A stretch of DNA of 62,977 nucleotides, from assembly GCA_016182365.1 (NCBI GenBank), contig JACOXO010000015.1, positions 1-62,977 on the forward strand, written 5' to 3'. Below the pieces are notes generated by a model. That model was not told the origin of the DNA. It searched no databases and was given only the letters and a program-made list of their open reading frames with translations. A program made the translations under genes and the position numbers. This stretch comes from Candidatus Gottesmanbacteria bacterium. Its GTDB lineage: Bacteria; Patescibacteriota; Microgenomatia; JACOXO01. Below, one piece after another: positions 39,798 to 49,091 of the stretch (positions within the stretch are counted from its first letter, which is position 1; every line of letters begins with the position of its first letter).

Positions 39798-41234
39798 ATG
39801 TATATATTTGTAACCTATGGCATACCCGGTTGGCGGGGTGTACAAGCGAGAGGAGTAGCTATAGCCAAATACTTTGATAAAAAAGAGGTTATATTTTGGA
39901 ATGGATACGATAGTGATTTTATTAAGGATCACGGATTCAAATGTCAGACTATTGATTTAAGTTTGACTGATCCCAATAAAATAAAAATTCCCAAGGAGAC
40001 GAAGGCTATAGTTTATGCGGATTTACCTACAAATGAACTTTTCAACTTCTCTTTGTTCATATCTGCGAAAAAACAGGGTATTCCTATTGTTATTCTGGAT
40101 CAAATATACAGACGAGGTCAAATGAAAGAAGGGGTTTATAAAATGTTTGCAAAATATGCTGACTTATTTTTAGTAAATGGACTTGATTTTATGAAATCAG
40201 AAGAGTCAGACAATGTCAAACTTATTCCTCCTCTTCCTGAGTATACTAAAAATCCAATTGCTAAGGAAGTTTTTGCAAAAAGATACAATATTGATATAAA
40301 TAAAACTTGGATATGTGTTTCAGGTTATTATAAACCAGCACTTGATCTTGCAAAGCAGGCTCTTGAACTTATTCCTCACCACAAAAAAAAATATGAGCTT
40401 ATTCTAACTGGTGAAAAAAGAGACAAATTATACAGGCAAGATAATATACTGTTTATGCCTTATCAAACTCAAGAAGAGTTTTTAGCAACTATTGATGCTT
40501 CAGATATTTTTATCTCTAAGTTTGGATTCCTTCAAATCCTTGAAGCTCTTGCCTTATATACCCCAACAATTATTGCTGGTCAAGGAGGTTATGTACTTAA
40601 AAAAGAAATCTTAGACAAAAATCTTCTTGATGTTCTTAGATTTTCAGATAATCCTAATAATTTAGCTGAAGGTATAGAAGAATTATCTAAAGATAAAATT
40701 TCAAGACAGTGGATTATAGATAAACTAGAAAAATATCATTCAAGCGGACAGTATGGTGCAAAAATTGCAAGCGAGCTTATCAAAAAAATAAAAAGATTAA
40801 ACAGTAAAACAAAATTAATAACTCATAAAAAGCTTTTTATTGTAGTTAATGAAGAACTAGAAAAAGTGGATGAGTTTATCAGCGATAAACCTGGCGCCTA
40901 TATTTTAGGTTTAATAGCTTCAGTTTCAAGTCCCGGACCGGATCTTAATCCTGTTAAAAAACCCAATCGCGAATTATTAAATTTACCAATTGCGGGAATT
41001 ATATCTGAACAGAAAGGTGAAATTTTACCTCATACATTTAAGGAAGTTTTTATCCTTTCCCAAAGAAAGTACGATGGACTTTTAGATATTATACCTTGGT
41101 ATGATGATTGGATTAAACGTTTATTAGATCTATTTAAAAATAGCGACGAAATATACATTACAGAAAAAGCATTATATTTGGTATTTAATTTATTGAGACC
41201 ATATAATACTAAAATAAAAGTTATAAAACTATAA
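39798..41234 (+). CDS. GT-B-like protein with extra C-terminal domain
   Basis: 478 residues. The N-terminus GIPGWRGVQARGVAIAKYFD and the segment FISKFGFLQILEALALYTPTIIAGQGG resemble MurG-like or UDP-glycosyltransferase donor sites. The last 140 residues are an unassigned domain, containing IIPWYDDWIKRLLDLF. The reaction cannot be named. It lies between two clear glycosyltransferases (1 nt and 3 nt gaps), so a role in the same glycan is likely. Confidence 0.6.
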   Translation: MYIFVTYGIPGWRGVQARGVAIAKYFDKKEVIFWNGYDSDFIKDHGFKCQTIDLSLTDPNKIKIPKETKAIVYADLPTNELFNFSLFISAKKQGIPIVILDQIYRRGQMKEGVYKMFAKYADLFLVNGLDFMKSEESDNVKLIPPLPEYTKNPIAKEVFAKRYNIDINKTWICVSGYYKPALDLAKQALELIPHHKKKYELILTGEKRDKLYRQDNILFMPYQTQEEFLATIDASDIFISKFGFLQILEALALYTPTIIAGQGGYVLKKEILDKNLLDVLRFSDNPNNLAEGIEELSKDKISRQWIIDKLEKYHSSGQYGAKIASELIKKIKRLNSKTKLITHKKLFIVVNEELEKVDEFISDKPGAYILGLIASVSSPGPDLNPVKKPNRELLNLPIAGIISEQKGEILPHTFKEVFILSQRKYDGLLDIIPWYDDWIKRLLDLFKNSDEIYITEKALYLVFNLLRPYNTKIKVIKL

Positions 41235-41237
41235 TTT

Positions 41238-42380
41238 ATGAAAAGATTAAGAATTGCTGTTGCCGGAATACTTAATAAACCTATCCAGCAGAACTCGATT
41301 GGTGGTACTGAAGTTTTTACCTATCAATTAATTGAAGGACTAGTAAAGAAAGGTCATCACGTTATTCTATTTGCAACATCCGATAGTAAAACAAGTGCCG
41401 ATAAAATATCGGTTTGCAGCTCAAAGGATATAAGAGGAATTGTTGAGGGAGGAATTGAAACACGTTTTCCTTATCACCTGTTGCAAAGTCGTAATATTAT
41501 CGATAAAAGTAATAAATTTGATATTATCCACAACAACTATTTTGACTCTTTTCTGTTTACTGCATTTAGCGAATGGCTAAAATGCCCGCTTATTACAACT
41601 GCACATAATGATTTTTGGCAATTTCCTCACTTAAGTAAAATTCTAAAAAGTTTTCATAGACACAAAAGAGACGGACTTATTTTTGTATCGGAAAAAGCCC
41701 GGGAGTTAGCCAAATATCCTCCTGATTCATTTACCATATACAATGGTATTGATGCAAACACATATAAGTTCGATAGTGTTGGTGGCGATTATGGACTGTG
41801 GTTAAGTCGAATGGTTCCCCATAAAGGAGCTAAAGAAGCCGTTGAAGTAGCTAATAAAGCAAATATTAAATTAAAATTAAATCATTATTCAACAATTAAA
41901 CCAGAATATACGCAATATTATCAGGAACATGTTAAAAAATTTCTCAATAAAAAAATAATGATTGTTTATAACGACGATTTGCCTTCCAAAATTAATTTGT
42001 ATCAAAAGGCTAAAGTATTTCTTTTTCCAGTCATGTGGGAAGAACCATTTGGATACGTATTAATTGAGGCAATGGCTTGTGGTACTCCAGTAGTTGCATA
42101 CGCAAAAGGGGCAACGCCTGAAGTAATTGAAGACGGTGTGACTGGTTTTTTAGTTAATCCATCGGATAATGACAAGAGAGGAAACTGGATAGTTAAACAA
42201 TCAGGTATAACAGGTTTGGTTAAAGCTATTAATATAATAAAGCAGATGTCTCAAACTAACTATATAAACATGAGAAAAAAATGTCGTGAGAGAGTCGAAA
42301 AATACTTTACTATAGATAGAATGGTAGACCAATATCTAGAACTGTACAATAAATTAATATTAGACTATAAACCTATATGA
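41238..42380 (+). CDS. GT4-family glycosyltransferase (paralogue A)
   Basis: 380 residues, GT-B fold. N-terminus GTEVFTYQLIEGLVKKGHHV, then LITTAHNDFWQF, and the donor motif WEEPFGYVLIEAMACGTPVVAYAKG. It is closely related to the next gene (shared WEEPFG(Y/L)VLIEAMACGTPV and NPS(D/E)xDKRGNxIVK). The two genes overlap by 4 nt (ATGA) and look like a tandem duplication. Confidence 0.88.
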   Translation: MKRLRIAVAGILNKPIQQNSIGGTEVFTYQLIEGLVKKGHHVILFATSDSKTSADKISVCSSKDIRGIVEGGIETRFPYHLLQSRNIIDKSNKFDIIHNNYFDSFLFTAFSEWLKCPLITTAHNDFWQFPHLSKILKSFHRHKRDGLIFVSEKARELAKYPPDSFTIYNGIDANTYKFDSVGGDYGLWLSRMVPHKGAKEAVEVANKANIKLKLNHYSTIKPEYTQYYQEHVKKFLNKKIMIVYNDDLPSKINLYQKAKVFLFPVMWEEPFGYVLIEAMACGTPVVAYAKGATPEVIEDGVTGFLVNPSDNDKRGNWIVKQSGITGLVKAINIIKQMSQTNYINMRKKCRERVEKYFTIDRMVDQYLELYNKLILDYKPI

Positions 42381-43504
42381 AAGTAGGACAAATTGCCCCT
42401 ATTTGGTACGGAATTCCTCCTAAAAAATACGGTGGCACTGAAAGAATAGTTTCACTCTTAACAGATGGTTTAGTTAATAATGGTATTAAAACTACTTTAT
42501 TTGCAACAGGTGATTCTATAACAAAGGCGAAATTACAAAGTATTATTAATAAAGGATTAGTTGAACTAGGTTACGGTTTTTCAAACGTAGGATATCCATT
42601 ATATCATTTTGTTAGCGCTCTTCACGCACAAAATGATTTTGACATTATTCATCTCCATTTCACCACTAAATTTGACTATACAACACTTTCATTAGCTTTA
42701 CCTTTTATAAATAAAACTGTAGTAACGTTTCACACGCCTTTTCCTATTAATGAAGAATTACAAGATCGAAAAAAACTTTTGGAAGAAAAATTAAATAATT
42801 TTAACTATATATCAATTAGCGATGATCAAAGAAAAAACATGAAGCTAAATTTTGTAAACACAGTTTATAATGGGCTTAAACTATCAGATTTCCATTTTAG
42901 CCCATATTCTGGAGATAAAATGCTTTGGTTATCAAGAATCGCTCCAATAAAAGGGACTCTTGAAGCAATTCAAATAGCTCAAACATCTAATAAAAAAATA
43001 ATTATTTGCGGAATAATAGGCGAGTATGATAAAGCTAAACACGCTAGTTATTTTAAATCAGTTGAAAAGTTTAGAAAAAGTAAATTCGCAATTTTTGTAG
43101 GAGAAAAATATGCCAAAGATAAAATAAATTTATTTCAACGTGCCAAAGTCTTTATTTTTCCTCTTCAATGGGAAGAGCCATTTGGTTTGGTATTAATTGA
43201 AGCAATGGCATGTGGTACTCCGGTTATTGCCTATGCCCGTGGTGCAATTCCAGAAATTATTAAAGATGGAGAAACCGGATTCATTATTAATCCTTCGGAA
43301 AAGGATAAAAGGGGAAATTTCATTGTTAAAAAAACAGGGCAAGCAGGATTTGTTGAAGCAATAAATAAAATTTACAATATGTCACCCGAAGAATACGAAG
43401 TTATGCGTTGCGCATCCCGTGCACACGTTGAAAATTCTTTTACTGATGAAGCTATGGTTAAAGAATATATTAAAGTGTACCAAAAGGTACTTGCCCGGAA
43501 TTAA
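42377..43504 (+). CDS. GT4-family glycosyltransferase (paralogue B)
   Basis: 375 residues. N-terminal KYGGTERIVSLLTDGL, then VVTFHTPFPINEEL, and the donor motif WEEPFGLVLIEAMACGTPVIAYARG. Overlaps paralogue A by 4 nt. It is the last gene of the glycan run; the AbiE module begins 47 nt later. Confidence 0.88.
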   Translation: MKVGQIAPIWYGIPPKKYGGTERIVSLLTDGLVNNGIKTTLFATGDSITKAKLQSIINKGLVELGYGFSNVGYPLYHFVSALHAQNDFDIIHLHFTTKFDYTTLSLALPFINKTVVTFHTPFPINEELQDRKKLLEEKLNNFNYISISDDQRKNMKLNFVNTVYNGLKLSDFHFSPYSGDKMLWLSRIAPIKGTLEAIQIAQTSNKKIIICGIIGEYDKAKHASYFKSVEKFRKSKFAIFVGEKYAKDKINLFQRAKVFIFPLQWEEPFGLVLIEAMACGTPVIAYARGAIPEIIKDGETGFIINPSEKDKRGNFIVKKTGQAGFVEAINKIYNMSPEEYEVMRCASRAHVENSFTDEAMVKEYIKVYQKVLARN

Positions 43505-43509
43505 TTCCC

Positions 43510-43550
43510 TTGACATTTGATTATTTATCCTGTACAATAATGTACAGGAT
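43510..43550 (+). promoter_or_regulatory. Promoter and 24-bp palindromic operator of the AbiE module
   Basis: TTGACA (43510-43515), 17-nt spacer, TACAAT (43533-43538). The perfect palindrome ATCCTGTAC-AATAAT-GTACAGGAT (43527-43550) covers the -10 and the predicted start and ends directly at ATG 43551. AbiEi proteins repress their own promoter by binding inverted repeats, so this is a strong operator candidate. Confidence 0.8.
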
Positions 43551-44096
43551 ATGAAAATAGACAGACTAGGAATACTACTTAAGCAGAAACAAAAATTGTT
43601 TCATACAGGTGATTTAGCGTTGCTCTGGGGAATTAGTAATAATTCAACTCTTTATACAACAATTAGCCGTTATATCAAGAAAAAAATTCTGTTCCCAATT
43701 CATAAAGGTTTATATTCTGTTGTTCTACCTGACGAACTCAATTCATATACTTTAGGTATAGGATTTCTTCATAGGTTTGCTTACATAAGCTGCGAAACAA
43801 TACTAGTTAAAGCCGGAATTATCATGCAAAACATTTATCCAATAACTTTAGTTTCTGACGTTTCAAGAAGTTTTGTTTTATATAATAAAATGTATCTTTG
43901 TAGGAAGCTAAAATTGGAGTATCTACATAATACTGTTGGTATTTTAGAAAGTGATGGAATACTTACAGCCGTGGTTGAAAGAGCTATCGCTGATTTATTA
44001 TATTTCAATCCTCATTATCATTTTGATAATAAAGATAGGGTTGACTGGGATAAAGTAAAATTTATTAGAAAGGAAATAGGCTATGATTCTGGTTAG
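43551..44096 (+). CDS. abiEi: AbiEi-type antitoxin
   Basis: 181 residues. The N-terminal winged helix (LFHTGDLALLWGISNNSTLYTTISRYIKKKILFPIHKGLYSV, in outline FHTGDLALLWGI then RYIKKKILFPIHKGLYSV) is typical of AbiEi and binds DNA; the C-terminal domain carries AVVERAIADLLYF. It overlaps the toxin gene by 14 nt. AbiEi represses the operon and counteracts the nucleotidyltransferase toxin. Confidence 0.85.
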   Translation: MKIDRLGILLKQKQKLFHTGDLALLWGISNNSTLYTTISRYIKKKILFPIHKGLYSVVLPDELNSYTLGIGFLHRFAYISCETILVKAGIIMQNIYPITLVSDVSRSFVLYNKMYLCRKLKLEYLHNTVGILESDGILTAVVERAIADLLYFNPHYHFDNKDRVDWDKVKFIRKEIGYDSG

Positions 44097-44817
44097 ACCA
44101 GAGGATTTAATTCATAAAGTCTGGCTTCTTAGACTATTAACCGAGATAATTGATAGTGACTATTTATCCCAAAACTTGTATTTTAAAGGCGGTACAGCTG
44201 CTTCAATGTTGGGTTTTCTGGATCGTTTTTCTGTTGATCTGGATTTTGACCTTAAAAAAGGAGGCAATAAAGAAAGAATAAGAAAACAATTCTATCAAAT
44301 TTTCAAAAAAATTGACTTGAAAATTTACTATGAAAATCCGAAAAATCTTCTATTCTCATTAAAATATTCTGCAAACAAAGATCAAAGAAATACAATTCGT
44401 TTAAGTATTACAGACGAGCTTTATAAGAACAATATTTATATTCCAAAATATCTTCCTGAAATTGATAGGATTGTTAACTGCCAAACAATTGAGACTATGT
44501 TTGCCCACAAAATGGTTGCAGTTATTGATCGTTTTGCCAAATACAAAGCAGTTGCCGGAAGAGATATTTATGATATTCATCATTTTTTAATTTCCGGGTA
44601 CAATTATAGTAAAGATATTATTGAGGAAAGAACAAATTTTTCCTTAAAAGATTTTTTACAAAAACTAATTTCTTTTATTGAAAAATATTTAACCCAAACT
44701 ATTATTAATCAAGATTTAAACACACTTTTACCACAAGATATTTTTCAAAAAATAAGGAAGCGGCTCAAAACAGAAACTTTAATGCTTTTAAAACAGGAGC
44801 TTAAAAAATATGAATAA
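44083..44817 (+). CDS. abiEii: AbiEii-type nucleotidyltransferase toxin
   Basis: 244 residues with the family signature LYFKGGTAASMLGFLDRFSVDLDFDL: GG-T for nucleotide and DLDFD for metal. The later lysine/histidine region (MFAHKMVAVIDRF and GRDIYDIHHFL) also fits AbiEii. These toxins add nucleotides to tRNA or other targets, blocking growth or phage multiplication. Its 3' end overlaps the CoA enzyme gene by 8 nt. Confidence 0.88.
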   Translation: MILVRPEDLIHKVWLLRLLTEIIDSDYLSQNLYFKGGTAASMLGFLDRFSVDLDFDLKKGGNKERIRKQFYQIFKKIDLKIYYENPKNLLFSLKYSANKDQRNTIRLSITDELYKNNIYIPKYLPEIDRIVNCQTIETMFAHKMVAVIDRFAKYKAVAGRDIYDIHHFLISGYNYSKDIIEERTNFSLKDFLQKLISFIEKYLTQTIINQDLNTLLPQDIFQKIRKRLKTETLMLLKQELKKYE

Positions 44818-45781
44818 AAAATACAGTCTTGTAGCTACAGGTGGAACTTTTGACCGGTTTCATAGGGGACACGAGGCTCTTTTAACAAAAGCTTTTGAAG
44901 TTTCAAACAGAGTCATTATTGGTATAACCAGTGATGAGATGGTAAAAAGAGAAAAAAGAGTACTCAAAGACCACGTTTTACCTTATAACAAAAGGGTCGT
45001 GGATGTTAAGAAATTTCTTAAGCTGCAAGGTTGGTTAGGTAGAGAAGTAATTGCACCTCTAAATAATGTTTATGGCCCCACTGTTTTAGAGAATCCAGTT
45101 GAGGCAATTGTTTGTACTCGGGAAACCAGATTCGGTGCAACAGCTATAAATAGGGCAAGAGTTGAAAAAGGACTACAGAAGGCAGATATTATCGAAAGTA
45201 AATTTATAGTTTCGCAAGATAAGAGGCATATTTCCTCAACAAGAATTCGTCTTGGGGAAGAAGATAGACAAGGCTTTTTATTCAAAGTGGCAGCAAATGA
45301 TAAAAAACTTCCTCAAAAACTGCGAGACTCATTACATTTTCCAATAGGCGATTTTTATACCAACTTAGAGTCTATTTTAAGCAAATATTCACATACCACA
45401 ATGATAATTTCTGTCGGTGATTTTTTATACCAAAGCATGCTCAAAGCTTACAATAAGCCAAATTTAGCATTTATTGACAATAAAAATGATCATTTTGACT
45501 ATCAGGCTAAAAATCCGGCAGGTAGGGTAACTAAAAATCTTTTTACAGTAACTAAAAAGGCTATCAAAGACTATTTATCAAACAAGAAAAATTTAGTAAT
45601 CTATGTAAACGGCGAGGAAGATTTAACAGTATTGCCGGCAATTTTGTTAAGCCCTTTGGATAGCCTTATTCTTTATGGTCAACCGGCAATTGATAGCCAA
45701 AAATCAGGAATAGTAGCTGTTGTAGTTTCCGAAGAGAAGAAAAAGTGGGCATCTGACATATATAATCAATTTGATATATGA
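44810..45781 (+). CDS. coaD: Fused PPAT (CoaD-like) and archaeal-type GTP-dependent dephospho-CoA kinase (DUF359)
   Basis: 323 residues. N-terminal 150: nucleotidyltransferase with TGGTFDRFHRGHEALL (HxGH at His18/His21) and SSTRIR, similar to the archaeal/eukaryotic-type phosphopantetheine adenylyltransferase. C-terminal 150: DUF359, the archaeal GTP-dependent dephospho-CoA kinase, with VGDFLYQSML, AKNPAGRVT, YVNGEEDLTVLPAILLSP (about residue 267) and YGQP. The two would carry out the last two steps of CoA synthesis. Overlaps the toxin gene by 8 nt and glgA by 4 nt. Confidence 0.82.
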   Translation: MNKKYSLVATGGTFDRFHRGHEALLTKAFEVSNRVIIGITSDEMVKREKRVLKDHVLPYNKRVVDVKKFLKLQGWLGREVIAPLNNVYGPTVLENPVEAIVCTRETRFGATAINRARVEKGLQKADIIESKFIVSQDKRHISSTRIRLGEEDRQGFLFKVAANDKKLPQKLRDSLHFPIGDFYTNLESILSKYSHTTMIISVGDFLYQSMLKAYNKPNLAFIDNKNDHFDYQAKNPAGRVTKNLFTVTKKAIKDYLSNKKNLVIYVNGEEDLTVLPAILLSPLDSLILYGQPAIDSQKSGIVAVVVSEEKKKWASDIYNQFDI

Positions 45782-47172
45782 GAATTTTATTTGCAACATA
45801 CGAAGTAGCCCCATATTTCCAAACAGGAGGTTTAGGTGAAGTTGCTAGGGATTTACCCAATGCTCTGGGGAAATTTGGTGTAAAAACTACAATAGTTTTA
45901 CCTAAATATAAATTATTAAAACTGCCTAACAAAACAGAATTTATTAAGAATCTGGATATTCATTTTGCAGGAAAAACCGAGAAAGTTGGAGTTTATAAGA
46001 TGAACATTAACAGGGAAAAAAATCTTTATTTAATTTCTCACCCATTTCTTTTAGATCCAAGAAACAGTAAAGAACCTGTCTTAATGTTTGTATTATTTTC
46101 CAAAACTATTTCTCAATTGATTCTTAATCAAGGTAAGATTTTTGGTAATTTTGACATAATTCATCTTAATGATTTACATCCAGCAATGGTGGCTTATTTC
46201 TTGAAACATTCAGATATCATTAATACACCTGCTACGATCCTAACGATACATAATTTATTATATCAAGGTCCAGTCGAAAGAATTAAGTTATCCCAGTTTT
46301 TAGATATTAACTTTGGCAGTGAAGGTTGGACAAGTCTATTAGAACAAGGCATTATAAATGCTGACTATATAACTACTGTTTCGCCAACATATGCAAAGGA
46401 GATAATTAAAACTAGGAAAGGTGCTAATTTAAGAAAAATACTACAACAGAAACAAAATAGAGTTTTTGGTATATTAAACGGGATTGATTATAGACTGTGG
46501 AATCCTCAAACTGATAAATTAATTACAAAAAATTTCAACATCAACAACATTTTTGAGGTCAAACAAGAAAACAAATTAGCCTTAAAAAAAAGATTAAAAA
46601 TTCACTCTGACAGCTCTTTACCTTTAGTTTCTTTTATAGGTAGACTTGAGCCTAATCAAAAAGGGATTGATATTACTTATGAAATGTTTAAAACAATACT
46701 ATCTGAAAGCATCTGTCAGGTCGTTCTATTGGGAACCGGTAATGAAATATGGGCTAAAAAAATGGGGTATTTAATTAAAAAATATCCAAAAAGATTCAGT
46801 TTTATAAATAAATTTGATGAGGTGCTGTCACATCAAATCTATGCTGCTTCAGACATTATTCTTATTCCATCAAAATACGAACCCTGCGGGCTTGTACAAA
46901 TGATTGCTATGCGGTATGGAACTCTTCCATTAGTAAGAAAAACTGGCGGACTTGCTGATACAGTAAAAGATGGTATTAATGGCTTTGTATTTGAAAGATA
47001 TAGTTCTACAGAACTAACTAGGACTTTAAGGCTTGTATTAAAATTATTTAAAGAAAATCCGGAAAAAATTGCCAAAATGAGGGAAAATGCCATGAAAGAA
47101 GATTTCTCCTGGGATAAATCAGCAAAAGAGTACAAAAAACTCTACCAGAAACTAATAAAAGAAAATAAATAA
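45778..47172 (+). CDS. glgA: Glycogen (starch) synthase
   Basis: 464 residues, GT5 family. Transfers glucose from ADP- or UDP-glucose to glycogen. Motifs: TGGLGEVARDLPNAL (the KTGGL loop as QTGGL), DIIHLNDLHPAM, TIHNLLYQG, ILNGIDYRLWNP and IPSKYEPCGLVQMIAMRYGTLPLVRKTGGLADTV. Overlaps the CoA gene by 4 nt (ATGA). No branching enzyme or ADP-glucose pyrophosphorylase is in the window. Confidence 0.9.
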   Translation: MRILFATYEVAPYFQTGGLGEVARDLPNALGKFGVKTTIVLPKYKLLKLPNKTEFIKNLDIHFAGKTEKVGVYKMNINREKNLYLISHPFLLDPRNSKEPVLMFVLFSKTISQLILNQGKIFGNFDIIHLNDLHPAMVAYFLKHSDIINTPATILTIHNLLYQGPVERIKLSQFLDINFGSEGWTSLLEQGIINADYITTVSPTYAKEIIKTRKGANLRKILQQKQNRVFGILNGIDYRLWNPQTDKLITKNFNINNIFEVKQENKLALKKRLKIHSDSSLPLVSFIGRLEPNQKGIDITYEMFKTILSESICQVVLLGTGNEIWAKKMGYLIKKYPKRFSFINKFDEVLSHQIYAASDIILIPSKYEPCGLVQMIAMRYGTLPLVRKTGGLADTVKDGINGFVFERYSSTELTRTLRLVLKLFKENPEKIAKMRENAMKEDFSWDKSAKEYKKLYQKLIKENK

Positions 47173-47182
47173 TCCTCCTTTG

Positions 47183-47191
47183 TGCTATAAT
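47183..47191 (+). promoter_or_regulatory. Extended -10 promoter TGCTATAAT
   Basis: TGC-TATAAT, 24 nt before ATG 47215. Confidence 0.55.
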
Positions 47192-47214
47192 CTGCCGGAT
47201 TTATTTTATATTTC

Positions 47215-48306
47215 ATGTTAACAGAAAAAACAATCGATATTCCGTCAATTTATTTACCTCCTAAAGAAAATTATAGAGCTAGAGTTGAAAGGGATTTTGA
47301 ATTGTTGAAGTCTTTAAGGGATGGTAATGAATTATCCCCAGTATATCGAGTTACAGATGCAGATCCGTATGGATTGTCATTAGAGGAACTATACAAAGTA
47401 ATAGAAACTAAGGCTTCCTTTCGAGCCTTTGGTGATTTTCTTGTACGCCAATTTGATGGTGATAATCCAACAGACGTATTAGATATAGGAGTAGGTGGTG
47501 GATATTCAATAATTGCCATGTTCGATGAGTACTATGCGCGAGGACAGTACTTAAGATTAACAGGTATAGATAACGGAACATCTCCAGAATATTTAAACCC
47601 TAAAAGAGAGTGGAGACCAAAAAGTTCAGTTTTAGATACTCTTAAAGCTTATGATATAAGTCTTTATCCCCAATTAACAAAAAACAGTGCAACATTGTTA
47701 AATGGAGATGTAAGGATGTTTTCTAAATTTGCTATTGAAAACTATCGTCAGGTTAATGAAGTCCTTATTTGTGATCCAGCTACAGAAGGTTTTGGACCAA
47801 AAGGAATAAGATCACAGCAATATAGTATGAGAAAATTTATGGAAGAAGTTGCCAAAGTATTAAAATTTAGCGGAAGACTGCTTATTATAGGTACGGGTAT
47901 GACCAAATTAGAAGAAACTCTTATAGCAGTTGCTGAAAAACGTAGTGATCAGTTTATAGACATTTTTAATCGACCATTAGTAATTCAAAGCCCAAGTTTA
48001 TACGCTGTTCCATCGCAAAAGACCTCACCATTGTTTGCTCATGCACTTCGCGCGATAGAAAAAGAGGTTGAAGAGGGTGAAGCAAGATTAGTTGAAGCTA
48101 GAATAACTGACAGCGCTAATTATATGGAACAGTCATTATGGCCATCAGAAGCAAGGAGAATGAAAGAATTTTTTGATGAGATTAGAAGAAGCGATCTAGA
48201 TACCCAAGTTGCATTTAACGATTTTAGAGCAATGCTAAAAACTAAAGTAATTAAACCCAAAGGTTATTCTAATTTAATTATTGCTGAGAGAAAGAGTCAA
48301 AATTAA
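47215..48306 (+). CDS. SAM-dependent methyltransferase-like protein (363 aa)
   Basis: The motif DVLDIGVGGGYSIIAMF (about residues 83-99) fits the SAM-binding glycine loop, followed by LTGIDNGT (acidic end of strand 2) and VLICDPATEGF / FSGRLLIIGTGMT (strands 4 and 5). It is longer than most class I enzymes because of a C-terminal region of about 100 residues. Substrate unknown. It is followed by a short GC-poor hairpin (CTCAC-TTT-GTGAG, about 48326-48338) and the cyclase gene. Confidence 0.65.
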   Translation: MLTEKTIDIPSIYLPPKENYRARVERDFELLKSLRDGNELSPVYRVTDADPYGLSLEELYKVIETKASFRAFGDFLVRQFDGDNPTDVLDIGVGGGYSIIAMFDEYYARGQYLRLTGIDNGTSPEYLNPKREWRPKSSVLDTLKAYDISLYPQLTKNSATLLNGDVRMFSKFAIENYRQVNEVLICDPATEGFGPKGIRSQQYSMRKFMEEVAKVLKFSGRLLIIGTGMTKLEETLIAVAEKRSDQFIDIFNRPLVIQSPSLYAVPSQKTSPLFAHALRAIEKEVEEGEARLVEARITDSANYMEQSLWPSEARRMKEFFDEIRRSDLDTQVAFNDFRAMLKTKVIKPKGYSNLIIAERKSQN

Positions 48307-48334
48307 CCTCAGGCTAGTAAAAAAACTCACTTTG

Positions 48335-48343
48335 TGAGATAAT
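48335..48343 (+). promoter_or_regulatory. Extended -10-like box with CTCAC/GTGAG palindrome
   Basis: TGA-GATAAT overlaps the right arm of CTCACTTTGTGAG, 23 nt before ATG 48367. Possible regulated promoter for the cyclase gene. Confidence 0.35.
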
Positions 48344-48366
48344 AGGGGTAAGTTAAGGGTAAATTG

Positions 48367-49008
48367 ATGAAAATATACGACTTATCTGTTCCTATTAAAC
48401 AAAACATGGTTGTTTGGCCCGGACAACCTAAACCAAAAATAACTGTTAAAACCGATGGGAAGGCCGATAGCGCTTCTTTGACTAATTTTACCCTCAATTC
48501 ACACAATGGCACTCACGTTGATGCCCCCAAGCATTTCATAAAGTCAGGTAAAACTATTGATAAAGTTGAGGCTGAAAAATTGGTTGGCAATTGTAAAATC
48601 CTGGATCTTACCAACTTCTTCAAAACCGGTGGCCCGGCTGAGATAGGTTGGGCTCATTTTGGTGGCTTAAAAGTCAAAAAAGGGGACAGGATTCTTATTA
48701 AAACAGGAAATTATAAGTTTCTGGAGGGTAAGAAATTCACCACAGATTATATCTCTCTTTCTTTGGACGCTGCTAAAAACCTGGTTAAAAAACAAATATC
48801 TTTAATTGGTATTGATTATTTTGGTATAGAGAAGAAAGGGAATCCGGGTCATCCGGTTCACAAGATGCTTCTTAGAGAGGGCATTATCATAGTTGAAGGG
48901 CTTAACCTTAAAGATGTTCAAAAAGGTGAATACACACTTGTATGTGCTCCTCTTAAGCTTGAAGGCGCCGACGCCTCCCCAGCAAGGGTATTTTTAATCA
49001 AAGAATAG
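48367..49008 (+). CDS. Cyclase-family metal-dependent hydrolase (KynB-like)
   Basis: 213 residues. The signature HNGTHVDAPKHF (about residues 47-58) is the metal-binding HxGTHxDxPxH motif of the cyclase/arylformamidase family, with IKTGNYKF, LIGIDYFGIEK and the late HPVHKMLL supplying further ligands and substrate contacts. Family members hydrolyse formylkynurenine, isatin or cyclic amides, but the tryptophan context is absent here. I start at ATG 48367. Confidence 0.75.
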   Translation: MKIYDLSVPIKQNMVVWPGQPKPKITVKTDGKADSASLTNFTLNSHNGTHVDAPKHFIKSGKTIDKVEAEKLVGNCKILDLTNFFKTGGPAEIGWAHFGGLKVKKGDRILIKTGNYKFLEGKKFTTDYISLSLDAAKNLVKKQISLIGIDYFGIEKKGNPGHPVHKMLLREGIIIVEGLNLKDVQKGEYTLVCAPLKLEGADASPARVFLIKE

Positions 49009-49042
49009 ACAAAAATATCCGATCGGAGTAATTTGTCAATCT
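49007..49042. repeat. CCGATCGGA palindromic repeat (copy 2)
   Basis: Matches 21371-21405 at about 32 of 36 bases; it begins over the stop of the cyclase gene and ends 50 nt before the zwf start. Confidence 0.7.
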
Positions 49043-49091
49043 TAAATTTAGAACCTTGCAAAAAGTCATTCTACATTCTAAACTCATTGTT

